Assembly: GCA_040954595.2 (NCBI GenBank) | Contig: CM082592.2 | Span: 248,001 to 312,000, forward strand | Length of the DNA stretch: 64,000 bases | Direction of reading: 5' to 3' | Origin: Balanoglossus misakiensis | Lineage: Eukaryota > Hemichordata | In this document: in pieces, positions 10,835 through 21,021 of the stretch | Layout: each line of letters opens with the position of its first letter | How positions within the stretch are numbered: the first letter of the stretch is position 1 | Translations under genes and position numbers: made by a program | Notes under the pieces: generated by a model | Database searches by the model: none | What the model saw: only the letters and a program-made list of their open reading frames with translations | What the model was told of the DNA's origin: nothing

Positions 10835-11045
10835 CCCAGTGATTTATTCAGGGATTTGATACAAAAAGTTGTCGGTCAGCCATTTTTCTTCTTCTGCCTT
10901 TCTCTTACCCTTACTAAGCTTGAGTGTTCCGGTTTGAATCATATCGGTAAGAGAAAGACAGAAGAGCTGACATACAACAAACTTATTCAGTTTCTATCAT
11001 ATAAATATTTCTCCACTTTCTCTGAATAAATCGCTGTGCTGGGAC
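10835..11045. mobile_element. Fold-back element with interrupted arms
   Basis: The best-matching arms are CTTCTGCCTTTCTCTTACC (about 10,892-10,910) and its near complement at about 10,946-10,964. The outer arms pair CCCAGTGATTTATTCAGGGA (about 10,836) with the complement of a CTCTGAATAAATCGCTGTGC segment (about 11,020), and AAGTTGTCGGTCAGC with the complement of GCTGACATACAACAAACTT. Loops of unequal length lie between these blocks. No coding sequence is seen. Confidence 0.65.
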
Positions 11046-11221
11046 ATGTTTTAAAAATCATGTAGGCCTACACTATTCATGCCAATAAACTGCTACATAT
11101 ACATATTCCGTTCCGTCTGTTCCGCAAATTTATAGTGTAAGTCGCGCGCACACACGACTCTACCACTAGTAGCCTACCAAGTGACCAGTGCAACTACTAC
11201 ACCAATCTCATAGAGGAAAAT

Positions 11222-11560
11222 TCCAAAAATCAGAAATCTTTATTCCGGACAATTTCAACATTGTTCAGCAACTCAAGACAGCTTCCAAATCATACGTCAA
11301 CTACGGAACATTTAGATCGGTTCAACCAGTATTTTATTCAGAAAATTGATGACATACGTCACCACAAGATCACCACCAGTCAACCATCACATGTTCGTTT
11401 TGGAGTGCCACAGGGTTCAGTTCTTGGCCCACTATGGTAATGCATTACTGTATGGTCTACCAGAAAGCAGTCGGAACCTTCTACAACGCACACAAAATAC
11501 AGCTGCAAGAATCATATCTCGGTCCAGGAAGTCTGCCAATATAACGCCAGTGTTTTTAGT
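11222..11560 (+). pseudogene. Internally deleted CR1-group LINE fragment
   Basis: The first segment, in the frame starting near 11,261, reads LPNHTSTTEHLDRFNQYFIQ then KIDDIRHHKI, which is the region between endonuclease and reverse transcriptase in CR1/L2-type ORF2. It passes directly into GVPQGSVLGPLW, the RT motif before the catalytic block, at about 11,404-11,436. After a one-base frame change it continues as NALLYGLPESSRNLLQRTQN followed by TAARIISRSRK, the C-terminal region. About 300 residues of RT are therefore missing, including the catalytic motif. This is a short relic of a plus-strand non-LTR element. Confidence 0.75.
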
Positions 11561-11726
11561 AGTTTTATAATTTTATTGGTATTTCAAAAATGTTGTCCTG
11601 TTTTTGTTTTTTTTTGTCTTGGAAGTCCACAAACAGAATTTATTACATTTTCTCAGTGTGAATCTCATTAGAACGACTTGAAAGTCCACAACAAAACATG
11701 TTTTTCCACTGAAATGAGCAGGGTCT

Positions 11727-11838
11727 AGCATGGCTGTGGAAACGCGGCTGCACCGTTGGAGGTTGGGATATACTGTTGTACCACCCCCACCCATATCCTA
11801 ACCCCCAATGGTGCAGCTGCGTTTACAAAGCTAGGTCT
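11727..11838. repeat. Inverted repeat with ~40-bp arms
   Basis: GCTGTGGAAACGCGGCTGCA (left) continues for about 20 more bases and pairs with the right arm, whose complement begins GCTTTGTAAACGCAGCTGCA. The arms meet around a CACCCCCACCC loop near 11,786-11,792. Short GGTCTAGCA/AGGTCTAGC segments flank both sides, possibly an imperfect target duplication. Probably a small MITE. Confidence 0.7.
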
Positions 11839-12035
11839 AGCAGCCTACCTCCAGGTTCAGACAATATCTCCGACCTGAGGCGAAGCAGGTTACACAATTT
11901 GCGCCACCAACGGCAGTTTCTGATTTCCGCCAACTATTGATATATACTGGTATGAGTGCAACCAACTTGATTCAATTTAATAGTCTGTTGCCGCCCCCCC
12001 CCCCCCACTTTTTGAACACTGTTGACAATACACTC

Positions 12036-12272
12036 ATGAAAGGGGTGAGGTATGGGCCCATAATGTGTTTTGCATTGCTGTGAATGGAATTTTGTATCGA
12101 ATGACATTGGCATTTATCCCCAAATCATTTACTATTTTGTCCATTGCCAACAGATGCCCGCGTTCACAGTTTTGAGAATTTTTACCTCCTGCAATATATA
12201 TTTTGCCGAATTTGAGAGCAATCTCTGTTGCGAGGCAGTTGCATGAAACCTTCTCCCGTCTGAACTAGATGC
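12036..12272 (-). CDS. Weak exon-like open frame
   Basis: On the minus strand, after a pyrimidine-rich acceptor-like CCTCTCTTATTGGCATCTAG, a frame of about 78 codons runs to a TGA near 12,036. It includes KFGKIYIAGGKNSQN and DKIVNDLGINANVIRYKIPF. All three minus frames are open over part of this stretch. The phase does not match the terminal exon at 12,548-12,726 in any join I tried. I cannot decide between a real exon and a chance frame. Confidence 0.2.
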
Positions 12273-12547
12273 CAATAAGAGAGGGTTTTTAGTCACAATG
12301 GTCACTTCTGACAAAAGGTTCTATTTGTCTGGAAATGAGTTTACAGTGGCAATTCACTAAAATCTCAGTGAGCATAACTGCAGTTATAGAATTTTAACCA
12401 AGCGTATGTTTTCATATCAATGAAAAATACCAGGATGTAAAGGTCATGAGATGGTCACGAAAATGACATAATTGTTCAAGACTAGAGGATAGCAATGTAA
12501 AAAGACAATGCGCCATGGAGTATATTAGTAAGTAACTATTTATTTAT

Positions 12548-14217
12548 TTAAAACAAACCAAGCTTAGTTTTACCAGTTTTAATTTGAGGAAACAAATATT
12601 TTGTAAAAAGATGAACAAATATTTTTCTGACATCACTATTGTCGACAAGCCTCTTGCTTTTCACATCCCTCCAGTTCCAATCCAAGATCACATAGCCAAG
12701 TGTGACAGGGCGATCAACGTATAGGCCTTAGTATCATTCTAAGAGGGTTAGCAGCTTTCATTATGATGGGGCATGTGATTCAGGTCCCCCCCCCCCCATC
12801 TACCTTAGCTGAGCTTTGGATCGCTTCGCCAAAGTTTATATGACAAGGGTGTTAGACCATTCCTATAACATTAGGCTAGCTATATCGTTTATATGCATTA
12901 ATGAATTAATTAATATGACTGACTGACGAACTGACTGACTGACTGAATGAATGAATGAATCAATCAATCAATCACCCGACATGGCCTGGAAGGATTCACC
13001 CCCTGTTGAGATGTTGGCACCCCCTAGCAAATTGTCATGGGTGGGGTGGTCAGTGGCCCTTAAAATGATGTCACTCACATGATAGAGATATTAATTACAT
13101 AACTCTTTTCCAGAGTGTGCTCTATTTACACTCTGCACTATATTCAGGTACATGTGTAATGATATTTCAATTACTTTTGGAATCACAGGACAGTAGAAAG
13201 GTTGATTGAACAAAGGATTTGAAATTCACTCACCATGTATTGGAACAGCTCTTACAGACATCACATCATCATTCAACGCTAAATCTTCGTAACTTTTACA
13301 TACTGTTAATATAAATATAATTACTTTTCTTTAAATATCATCCAAATATTACAATGTTTCTAGCAATTTCATAAACTGCATTAATATAATACTGTGTGTA
13401 TGATATATACTTTGTGGATAGGATACAGATCTTTGCTTATTACCAAGAATATAACACCATGTGTTTGGATTTTAAATGCAGTTCGGAGCTGACTGTGTTG
13501 CATTTTGACTGCAAAATTAAAATATTTAGTTACATTTCCTTGCATTTAGTGTTGAAAATGTCACTTTTAGCTTTAAAATGAGCACTGATATCTATGGAAC
13601 TAGGAGAATCGTGCTTTCTATTCTACAACAAACAATATTTACATTTAATCAAACAACAGGAGGATATTTGACAGTCAATCAATAAATATAACATACATAT
13701 GAGTTGCATGTACAAAACTAGACACATGTATGTATGTGATATTTAAAGAGACATTAACTGTAACACATGCTCTACCCAGAACTCCACTTGTCAACATAAC
13801 CTGTATGTGTGTAACGGCTATTGAAATGAATTCTAGTCCAGACTTGACTTCAAATTTAGAATAACAATACTGACTAGACACACCTATATTTCATCATGAT
13901 TCAGGGATTTGAACAAGACACTGCAGTAAATACTTAAAACAAAAATACTGAAAACAAAGTGAAAAGTTACAGCTTATGAAGCTTGAAATATGTTCAGACA
14001 CAAGTAGAACAGGCAATGAAAACACATTATAAACATTGGGAAAAACACCCAAAGTTACATGTACTACCGGTATCTCTTTAGTGACAAAGATGCAACTAAA
14101 CTAGCATGTATTGTACAACCAATAGTGAAAAGAGTTGAAATGTACATACCAATCTAGGTGGTCCATAGTAGGTCACTTTCTTTGCTGTGCCTATGTCTCT
14201 AAGTGTCAGTGTTAAAC
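12548..14217 (-). CDS. Candidate host gene, last four coding exons, unknown protein
   Basis: Four minus-strand exons can be read by hand: 14,217-14,150, 13,508-13,444, 13,292-13,234 and 12,726-12,548. Donors are TTG|gtatgt, TTG|gtaata and ATG|gtgagt. Acceptors are ttatgacag, aattttgcag, a weak gtaaaag and a weak actaag. Phases agree throughout, giving about 120 residues with no stop. The peptide starts LTLRDIGTAKKVTYYGPPRL, crosses a join as IHGLYVDRPVTLGYVILD, continues WNWRDVKSKRLVD and ends GKTKLGLF at a TAA (12,548-12,550). An AATAAA overlaps the region just after the stop. I do not recognise the family. For the third exon a more canonical acceptor at 13,302 would break frame with the second exon as drawn. 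Upstream exons were not found before the satellite at 15,365. Introns hold fold-back repeats. Confidence 0.5.
12920..12975. repeat. Tetranucleotide microsatellite
   Basis: (CTGA)n, then (GAAT)n, then (CAAT)n over about 55 bp, within an intron of the candidate minus-strand gene. Confidence 0.9.
13789..13995 (+). repeat. Dispersed repeat, copy 2 of 2
   Basis: A diverged copy of 8,600-8,845 in the same orientation, with shared ordered blocks as described there. It lies within an intron of the candidate minus-strand gene. Confidence 0.6.
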
Positions 14218-14270
14218 CTGTCATAAGACAAACCAAATGATTTATATACATGAATATTCAAATGATGTAT

Positions 14271-14643
14271 TCCTTGGCTGTATTGACAAACACACTGTCT
14301 ACATTCTTGAATACTAGTGTGTTACGTATTGACAGCCAAGATTATACACATGATGACTGACAATGAGGGCAACATTGTATTTTTGATGATCGAGGGCGCT
14401 GCTAGTCACAACTAAAACAGACTGTTTTGGTGTGACTTGCAGTCCTGAGGTCATCAAAAATACACTGTTGCCCGAATATGTCAGTCATCATGTGTTGTAT
14501 AACACACCAAACACGTAATTATATCAAGACGGGGCAACAGTACTGGGCAGAAACCGATCGAACTGATGCCCTAGGGAACAGTTCGAAATGACTTAGGTCA
14601 CATGACGAATCACGATCGAGGGTTCGCTGCATGGTGTGTTATA
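14271..14643. repeat. Cluster of three hairpin-forming inverted repeats
   Basis: Three adjacent inverted repeats are visible. The first, 14,271-14,336, pairs CTTGGCTGT...AACACAC with GTGTGTTACG...ACAGCCAAG. The second, 14,343-14,500, has arms of about 80 bp (ACACATGATGACTGACA...GGGCAACA.TGTATTTTTGATGA), with AAAACAG/CTGTTTT near the centre. The third, 14,498-14,643, has perfect 12-bp ends TATAACACACCA/TGGTGTGTTATA. They look like MITE or fold-back insertions stacked together. No coding capacity. Confidence 0.75.
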
Positions 14644-15020
14644 AACTACTTTGTCACACTCCGGGCACGCTGGGAGTGTGGGATCAAAGTGTGTAAACAA
14701 ATCAATCCCACACACTCACTGAATCGAAGGCTGTATATGATGTGAGTGCTGATTGGTTGACAAAGTATTCTTTTGCTAACGCGCACTAAATGTTATCCAA
14801 TGGCACGATGTGTAATATAGGGACAGAGACTAAAACATGCCAGATGAAAGTTTCAGAGAAATTTATTGAATGTTTTTAACGAATTTGGATAATTTGTGAC
14901 TGTGTGAGAAATAAGAGTTTGAGATTCTATTAGTCACATATATTTGTAATCAAATCTATGTCTGTTGTCATTTTATTAAACTTGGGTCATGGAAATATTA
15001 TAAAACAAGTAACAAATGTT

Positions 15021-15210
15021 TTATTTCAATTGTACATTGTAACAAGGGTGAATATAATTTATTATCTTTTCTGGAATGCTATTCCACACTGTGGGACCAA
15101 CAAATTCGATTAAAGTCTGACCTAACCGATTGTTATATTTTGGAGGATGATAAATATTGTTACCTCTTGAATGACTGTGATAACCATGTTCTATTAGGAA
15201 GTGTGTCAGG
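15021..15210 (-). pseudogene. 3' end of a LINE ORF2, minus strand
   Basis: The minus frame reads YHSHSRGNNIYHPPKYNNRL, then GQTLIEFVGPTVWNSIPEKI and stops at a TAA (15,021-15,023). The block HSHSRG...GPTVWNSIP is the conserved C-terminal end of CR1/L2/Jockey-group reverse transcriptases (compare YHTRSK...AAKVWNKLPE in the LINE at 29,001). The 5' part is lost at or before the satellite boundary. The 3' UTR probably extends left toward about 14,900, but its end is not clear. Confidence 0.6.
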
Positions 15211-15364
15211 AACGAAAATAGCAGCCTGTAATTTGAATTGACTGTATATGAGATTAAATTGGATAGCTCGTCTCACGCGCATGCGCGTAAATTCCCAGCA
15301 AATTTTCCGTTCGATGCATTCAAATAGTGGACTGCCTTCGCTTCCTTCCATATTTCATGCGCAC

Positions 15365-17120
15365 AGTATAGCGTTCGTTAGCAACGTTGATCAAGTCAGA
15401 TTTCCTACGGCATGGCTTGGCTAAAGCCCTGGCACTTTAGAGCAGAAACACGCGTACAGAGACCACGTTGATCTACTCACATTTCCTTCGGCCTGGCACG
15501 GCTGATGCCCCGGCACTATATATAGGACACAGACTGGCGTAAGTTAACAACGGTAATCACGTCGGGTTTCCTACGGCCTGGCTCAGCTGAAGCCCCGGCA
15601 CTCTAGAGCAGAAACAGGCGTACATCGACCACGTTGATCAAGTCAGATTTCCTACGGCGTGACTCGGCTGGTGCACCGGCTCTATATGACACAGACTGGC
15701 GTAAGTTATCAACGGTGATTACGTCGGATTTCCTACGGCCTGGTTTAGCTGAAGCCCCGGCACTTAAGAGCGGAAACACGCGTATATTGACCACGATGAT
15801 CAAGTCAGATCTCCTACGGCCTGGCTCGACTAAAACCCCGGCACACCATGACAGACACTAGCGTTCGTTAGCAACGGTGATCAAGTCGGATTTCCTTCGG
15901 CCTGGCTCTGCAAAAGACCCGACACTCTAGTACAAAGACGTTGGCTAAGTCGGGCAAACCGAAGAGGGAAAGTCACAGCGGTTCAACACTTGACATTTGT
16001 TCGGGTAGGACTGCATTATTGCCTGTCAATTTATAGAGAAAGCCCGAATTTAACCAGGGCGTTTCAAACACCGACGTTAGTTGGGGGCACGGCCTGCAGT
16101 ACTGCCGGGTAAGCTGACATCGGCGTACCGCATATAATGTAGGGGGGGGGGAACAGAACGGTTCAATACTACATTTATTAGATATCAGCTAATTTTGGAC
16201 AATCATCTAAAATCTAAATCATTTTTTCATATTTGGATATCTGATGATGTATGAAATTTCCATTATATGTAAAAATGGTGCTGATTATAAAAAATGCACT
16301 CTGAATGAGCTGATTTAATACAAAATTGCGTTTTATTCGTTATTGCACCAAAAAGGTCATTTTTAGGCAAAACATTCTTTATTTTTTTTAATTCGGTGAC
16401 CTGATCATATATAAACAATTGCTTGTATGTTAAAAGTTTTGATGACTTTTCAAAGCAGTGACACTGGCGGCATTCAACACGAAAATAACAATTTTAGCCA
16501 CAATTTGGTCAATATGGTAAATTTTTGAAAATTACAAAAATACCTGTTTTATACATTTTCGGAAATCTAATGGAGTATAGAATGCTCTTCGTACGTATAT
16601 ATCGATACAAATTCCACAAAAGACCGTGTAATTTGGCTCACTGCAGACAAAATTGCGTTTTACCAAATTTTCCTTGAAAATGTCATTTTTAGAAGAAAAA
16701 AAAAATTAAAAAAACCTTTGTTCTTCGAATTTGGTGCCCTGATCATATATGACATGTTGATTGTATGTTAAAACTTTCGACCACTCCAAAAATGCATAGA
16801 TATTGACGGAATTCAAGAAAAAATAGCCATTTTGGCCATATTTTGACAAAAATGGTAAATTTTTAAAAAATCATAAAAAATTAACTCTTTTCTTCATTTT
16901 CGGAAATATTATGGAGCATGAAGTGTCGTTCTCTTGTAAAAAGTGCTGCAAATTCCAGAAAAGGTGGTATAATTTGAATCACCCAAGACAAAATTACCAT
17001 TTTCGACTTTTTTTGAAAAATTGTCTTTTTTACAAAATAAATAAGAATAAATTCTTTTCTTAGTTTCAAACGGGTAGAGATACTTTCCACACGGGTTTTC
17101 TAACATTGAATTCCCGTTCA
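15365..17120 (+). repeat. Satellite unit 1 (left edge)
   Basis: The array starts inside the GC-richer half, at TAGCGTTCGTTAGCAACG. There are seven ~81-bp monomers, then the unique block, a G-run at 16,142-16,151 and the AT-rich half. It carries edge-type variants: CTGAATGAGCTGATTT, CATTCAACACG and ACGGCCTGGTTT. Confidence 0.9.
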
Positions 17121-19063
17121 TCAACTCAGATTTCCTACAGCATAAGTCGGCTAAAACCCTGACACTCTAGAGCAGAAACAGTTGCACACTGGTAACGTTG
17201 AACAAGTCGATTTTTCTACGGCCTGGCTCGGCTAAATCTCCGTCACAATATGACAGACGGTGATGAAGTCAGATTTTCTACGGCATGGCTTGGATAAAGC
17301 CCCGGCACTCTAAAGCAGAAACACGCGTACAGAGAGCACGTTGATCAAGTCAGATTTCCTACGGCATGGCTTGGCTAAAGCCCTGGCACTATAGAGCAGA
17401 AACACGCGTACAGAGACCACGTTGATCTACTCACATTTCCTTCGGCCTGGCACGGCTGATGCCCCGGCACTATATATAGGACACAGACTGGCGTAAGTTA
17501 ACAACGGTAATCACGTCGGGTTTCCTACGGCCTGGCTCAGCTGAAGCCCCGGCACTCTAGAGCAGAAACAGGCACACATTGACCACGTTGATCAAGTCAG
17601 ATTTCCTACGGCGTGACTCGGCTGGTGCACCGGCTCTATATGACACAGACTGGCGTAAGTTATCAACGGTGATTACGTCGGATTTCCTACGGCCTGGTTT
17701 AGCTGAAGCCCCGGCACTTTAGAGCGGAAACACGCGTACATTGACCACGATGATCAAGTCAGATCTCCTACGGCCTGGCTCGACTAAAACCCCGGCACAC
17801 CATGACAGACACTAGCGTTCGTTAGCAACGGTGATCAAGTCGGATTTCCTTCGGCCTGGCTCTGCAAAAGACCCGACACTCTAGTACAAAGACGTTGGCT
17901 AAGTCGGGCAAACCGAAGAGGGAAAGTCACAGCGGGTCAACACTCGACATTTGTTCGGGTAGGACTGCATTATTGCCTGTCAATTTATAGAGAAAGCTCG
18001 AATTTAACCAGGGCGTTTCAAACACCGACGTTAGTTGGGGGCACGGCCTGCAGTACTGCCGGGTAAGCTCACATCGGCGTACCGCATATAATGTAGGGGG
18101 GGGGGGGAACAGAACGGTTTAATACTACATTTATCTGTTATCAGCTAATTTTGGACAATCATCTAAAATCTAAATCATTTTTTCATATTTGGATATCTGA
18201 TGATGTATGAAATTTCCATTATATGTAAAAATGGTGCTGATTATAAAAAATGCACTCTAATTTAATACAAAATTGCGTTTTATTCGTTTTTGCACCAAAA
18301 AGGTCATTTTTAGGCAAAGCATTCTTTATTTTTTTAATTCGGTGACCTGATCATATATAAATAATTGCTTGTATGTTTAAAGTTTTTATGACTTTTAAAA
18401 GCAGTGACACTGGCGGCATTCAACACGAAAATAACAATTTTAGCCACAATTTGGTCAAAATGGTAAATTTTTGAAAATTACAAAAAATACCTGTTTTCTA
18501 CATTTTCGGAAATCTGATGGAGTATAGAATGCTCTTCGTATGTAAATATCGATACAAATTCCACAAAAGACCGTCTAATTTGGCTCACTGCAGACAAAAT
18601 TGCGTTTTACCAAATTTTCCTTGAAAATGTCATTTTTAGAAAAAAAAATAAAAAAACCTTTGTTCTTCGAATTTGGTGCCCTGATCATATATGACATGTT
18701 GATTGTATGTTAAAACTTTCGACCACTCCAAAAAAGCAGAGATATTGACGGAATTCAAGAAAAAATAGCAATTTTGGCCATATTTTGACAAAAATGGTAA
18801 ATTTTTAAAAAATCATAAAAAATTAACTCTTTTCTTCATTTTCGGAAATATTATGGAGCATGAAGTGTCGTTCTCTTGTAAAAAGTGCTGCAAATTCAAG
18901 AAAAGGCGGTATAATTTAAATCACCCAAGACAAAATTACCATTTTCGACTTTTTGTCGAAAAATTGTCTTTTTTACAAAATAAATAAGAATAAATTCTTT
19001 TCTTAGTTTCAAACGGGTAGAGATACTTTCCACACGGGTTTTCTAACATTGAATTCCCGTTCA
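17121..19063 (+). repeat. Satellite unit 2
   Basis: Length 1,943 bp, G-run 18,096-18,107. It lacks the GAATGAGCTGA segment of the AT-rich half (reads GCACTCTAATTTAATAC), a deletion shared only with units 3 and 4. Confidence 0.92.
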
Positions 19064-21021
19064 TCAACTCAGATTTCCTACAGCATAAGTCGGCTAAAAC
19101 CCTGACACTCTAGAGCAGAAACAGTTGCACACTGGTAACGTTGAACAAGTCGATTTTTCTACGGCCTGGCTCGGCTAAATCTCCGTCACAATATGACAGA
19201 CACTAGCGTACGTTAGCAACGGTGATGAAGTCAGATTTTCTACGGCATGGCTTGGATAAAGCCCCGGCACTTTAAAGCAGAAACACGCGTACAGAGAGCA
19301 CGTTGATCAAGTCTGATCTCCTACGGCTTGGCTCGACTAAAACCCCGGCACACTATGACAGACACTAGCGTTAGTAAGCAACGTTGATCAAGTCAGATTT
19401 CCTACGGCATGGCACGGCTGATGCCCCGGCACTATCTATAGGACACAGACTGGCGTAAGTTAACAACGGTAATCACGTCGGGTTTCCTACGGCCTGGCTC
19501 AGCTGAAGCCCCGGATCTAGAGCAGAAACAGGCATACATTGACCACGTTGATCAATTCAGATTTCCTACGGCGTGACTCGGCTGGTGCACCGGCTCTATA
19601 TGACACAGACTGGCGTAAGTTATCAACAGTGATTACGTCGGATTTCCTACGGCCTGGTTTAGCTGAAGCCCCGGCACTTTAGAGCGGAAACACGCGTACA
19701 TTGACCACGATGATCAAGTCAGATCTCCTACGGCCTGGCTCGACTAAAACCCCGGCACACCATGACAGACACTAGCGTTCGTTAGCAACGGTGATCAAGT
19801 CGGATTTCCTTCGGCCTGGCTCTGCAAAAGACCCGACACTCTAGTACAAAGACGTTGGCTAAGTCGGGCAAACCGAAGAGGGAAAGTCACAGCGGGTCAA
19901 CACTCGACATTTGTTCGGGTAGGACTGCATTATTGCCTGTCAATTTATAGAGATAGCTCGAATTTAACCAGGGCGTTTCAAACACCGACGTTAGTTGGGG
20001 GCACGGCCTGCAGTACTGCCGGGTAAGCTGACATCGGCGTACGGCATATAATGTAGGGGGGGGGGGGAACAGAACGGTTTAATACTACATTTATCTGTTA
20101 TCAGCTAATTTTGGACAATCATCTAAAATCTAAATCATTTTTTCATATTTGGATATCTGATGATGTATGAAATTTCCATTATATGTAAAAATGGTGCTGA
20201 TTATAAAAAATGCACTCTAATTTAATACAAAATTGCGTTTTATTCGTTTTTGCACCAAAAAGGTCATTTTTAGGCAAAGCATTCTTTATTTTTTTAATTC
20301 GGTGACCTGATCATATATAAACAATTGCTTGTATGTTTAAAGATTTTATGACTTTTAAAAGCAGTGACACTGGCGGCATTCAACACGAAAATAACAATTT
20401 TAGCCACAATTTGGTCAAAATGGTAAATTTTTGAAAATTACAAAAATACCTGTTTTCTACATTTTCGGAAATCTGATGGAGTATAGAATGCTCTTCGTAT
20501 GTATATATCGATACAAATTCCACAAAAGACCGTCTAATTTGGCTCACTGCAGACAAAATTGCGTTTTACCAAATTTTCCTTGAAAATGTCATTTTTAGAA
20601 AAAAAAATAAAAAAACCTTTGTTCTTCGAATTTGGTGCCCTGATCATATATGACATGTTGATTGTATGTTAAAACTGTCGACCACTCCAAAAAAGCAGAG
20701 ATATTGACGGAATTCAAGAAAAATAGCAATTTTGGCCATATTTTGACAAAAATGGTAAATTTTTAAAAAATCATAAAAAATTAACTCTTTTCTTCATTTT
20801 CGGAAATATTATGGAGCATGAAGTGTCGTTCTCTTGTAAAAAGTGCTGCAAATTCAAGAAAAGGCGGTATAATTTAAATCACCCAAGACAAAATTACCAT
20901 TTTCGACTTTTTTTCGAAAAATTGTCTTTTTTACAAAATAAATAAGAATAAATTCTTTTCTTAGTTTCAAACGGGTAGAGATACTTTCCACACGGGTTTT
21001 CTAACATTGAATTCCCGTTCA
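19064..21021 (+). repeat. Satellite unit 3
   Basis: Length 1,958 bp, G-run 20,056-20,067. It has the same AT-half deletion as units 2 and 4. Confidence 0.92.

Noticed and set aside
12132-12314. 60-codon minus-strand ORF (MSEVTIVTKNPLLL...)
   Set aside because: Another minus frame over the same bases looks more protein-like and has an acceptor. This one shows no family resemblance. Neither is well supported.
16881-17124. Minus-strand ORF of 60-87 codons (MESISTRLKLRKEF...) repeated in most satellite units
   Set aside because: It spans the junction of AT-rich subunit 3. Its length and C-terminus change with poly-A indels between copies, and its composition is low-complexity. Recurrence is explained by satellite homogenisation.
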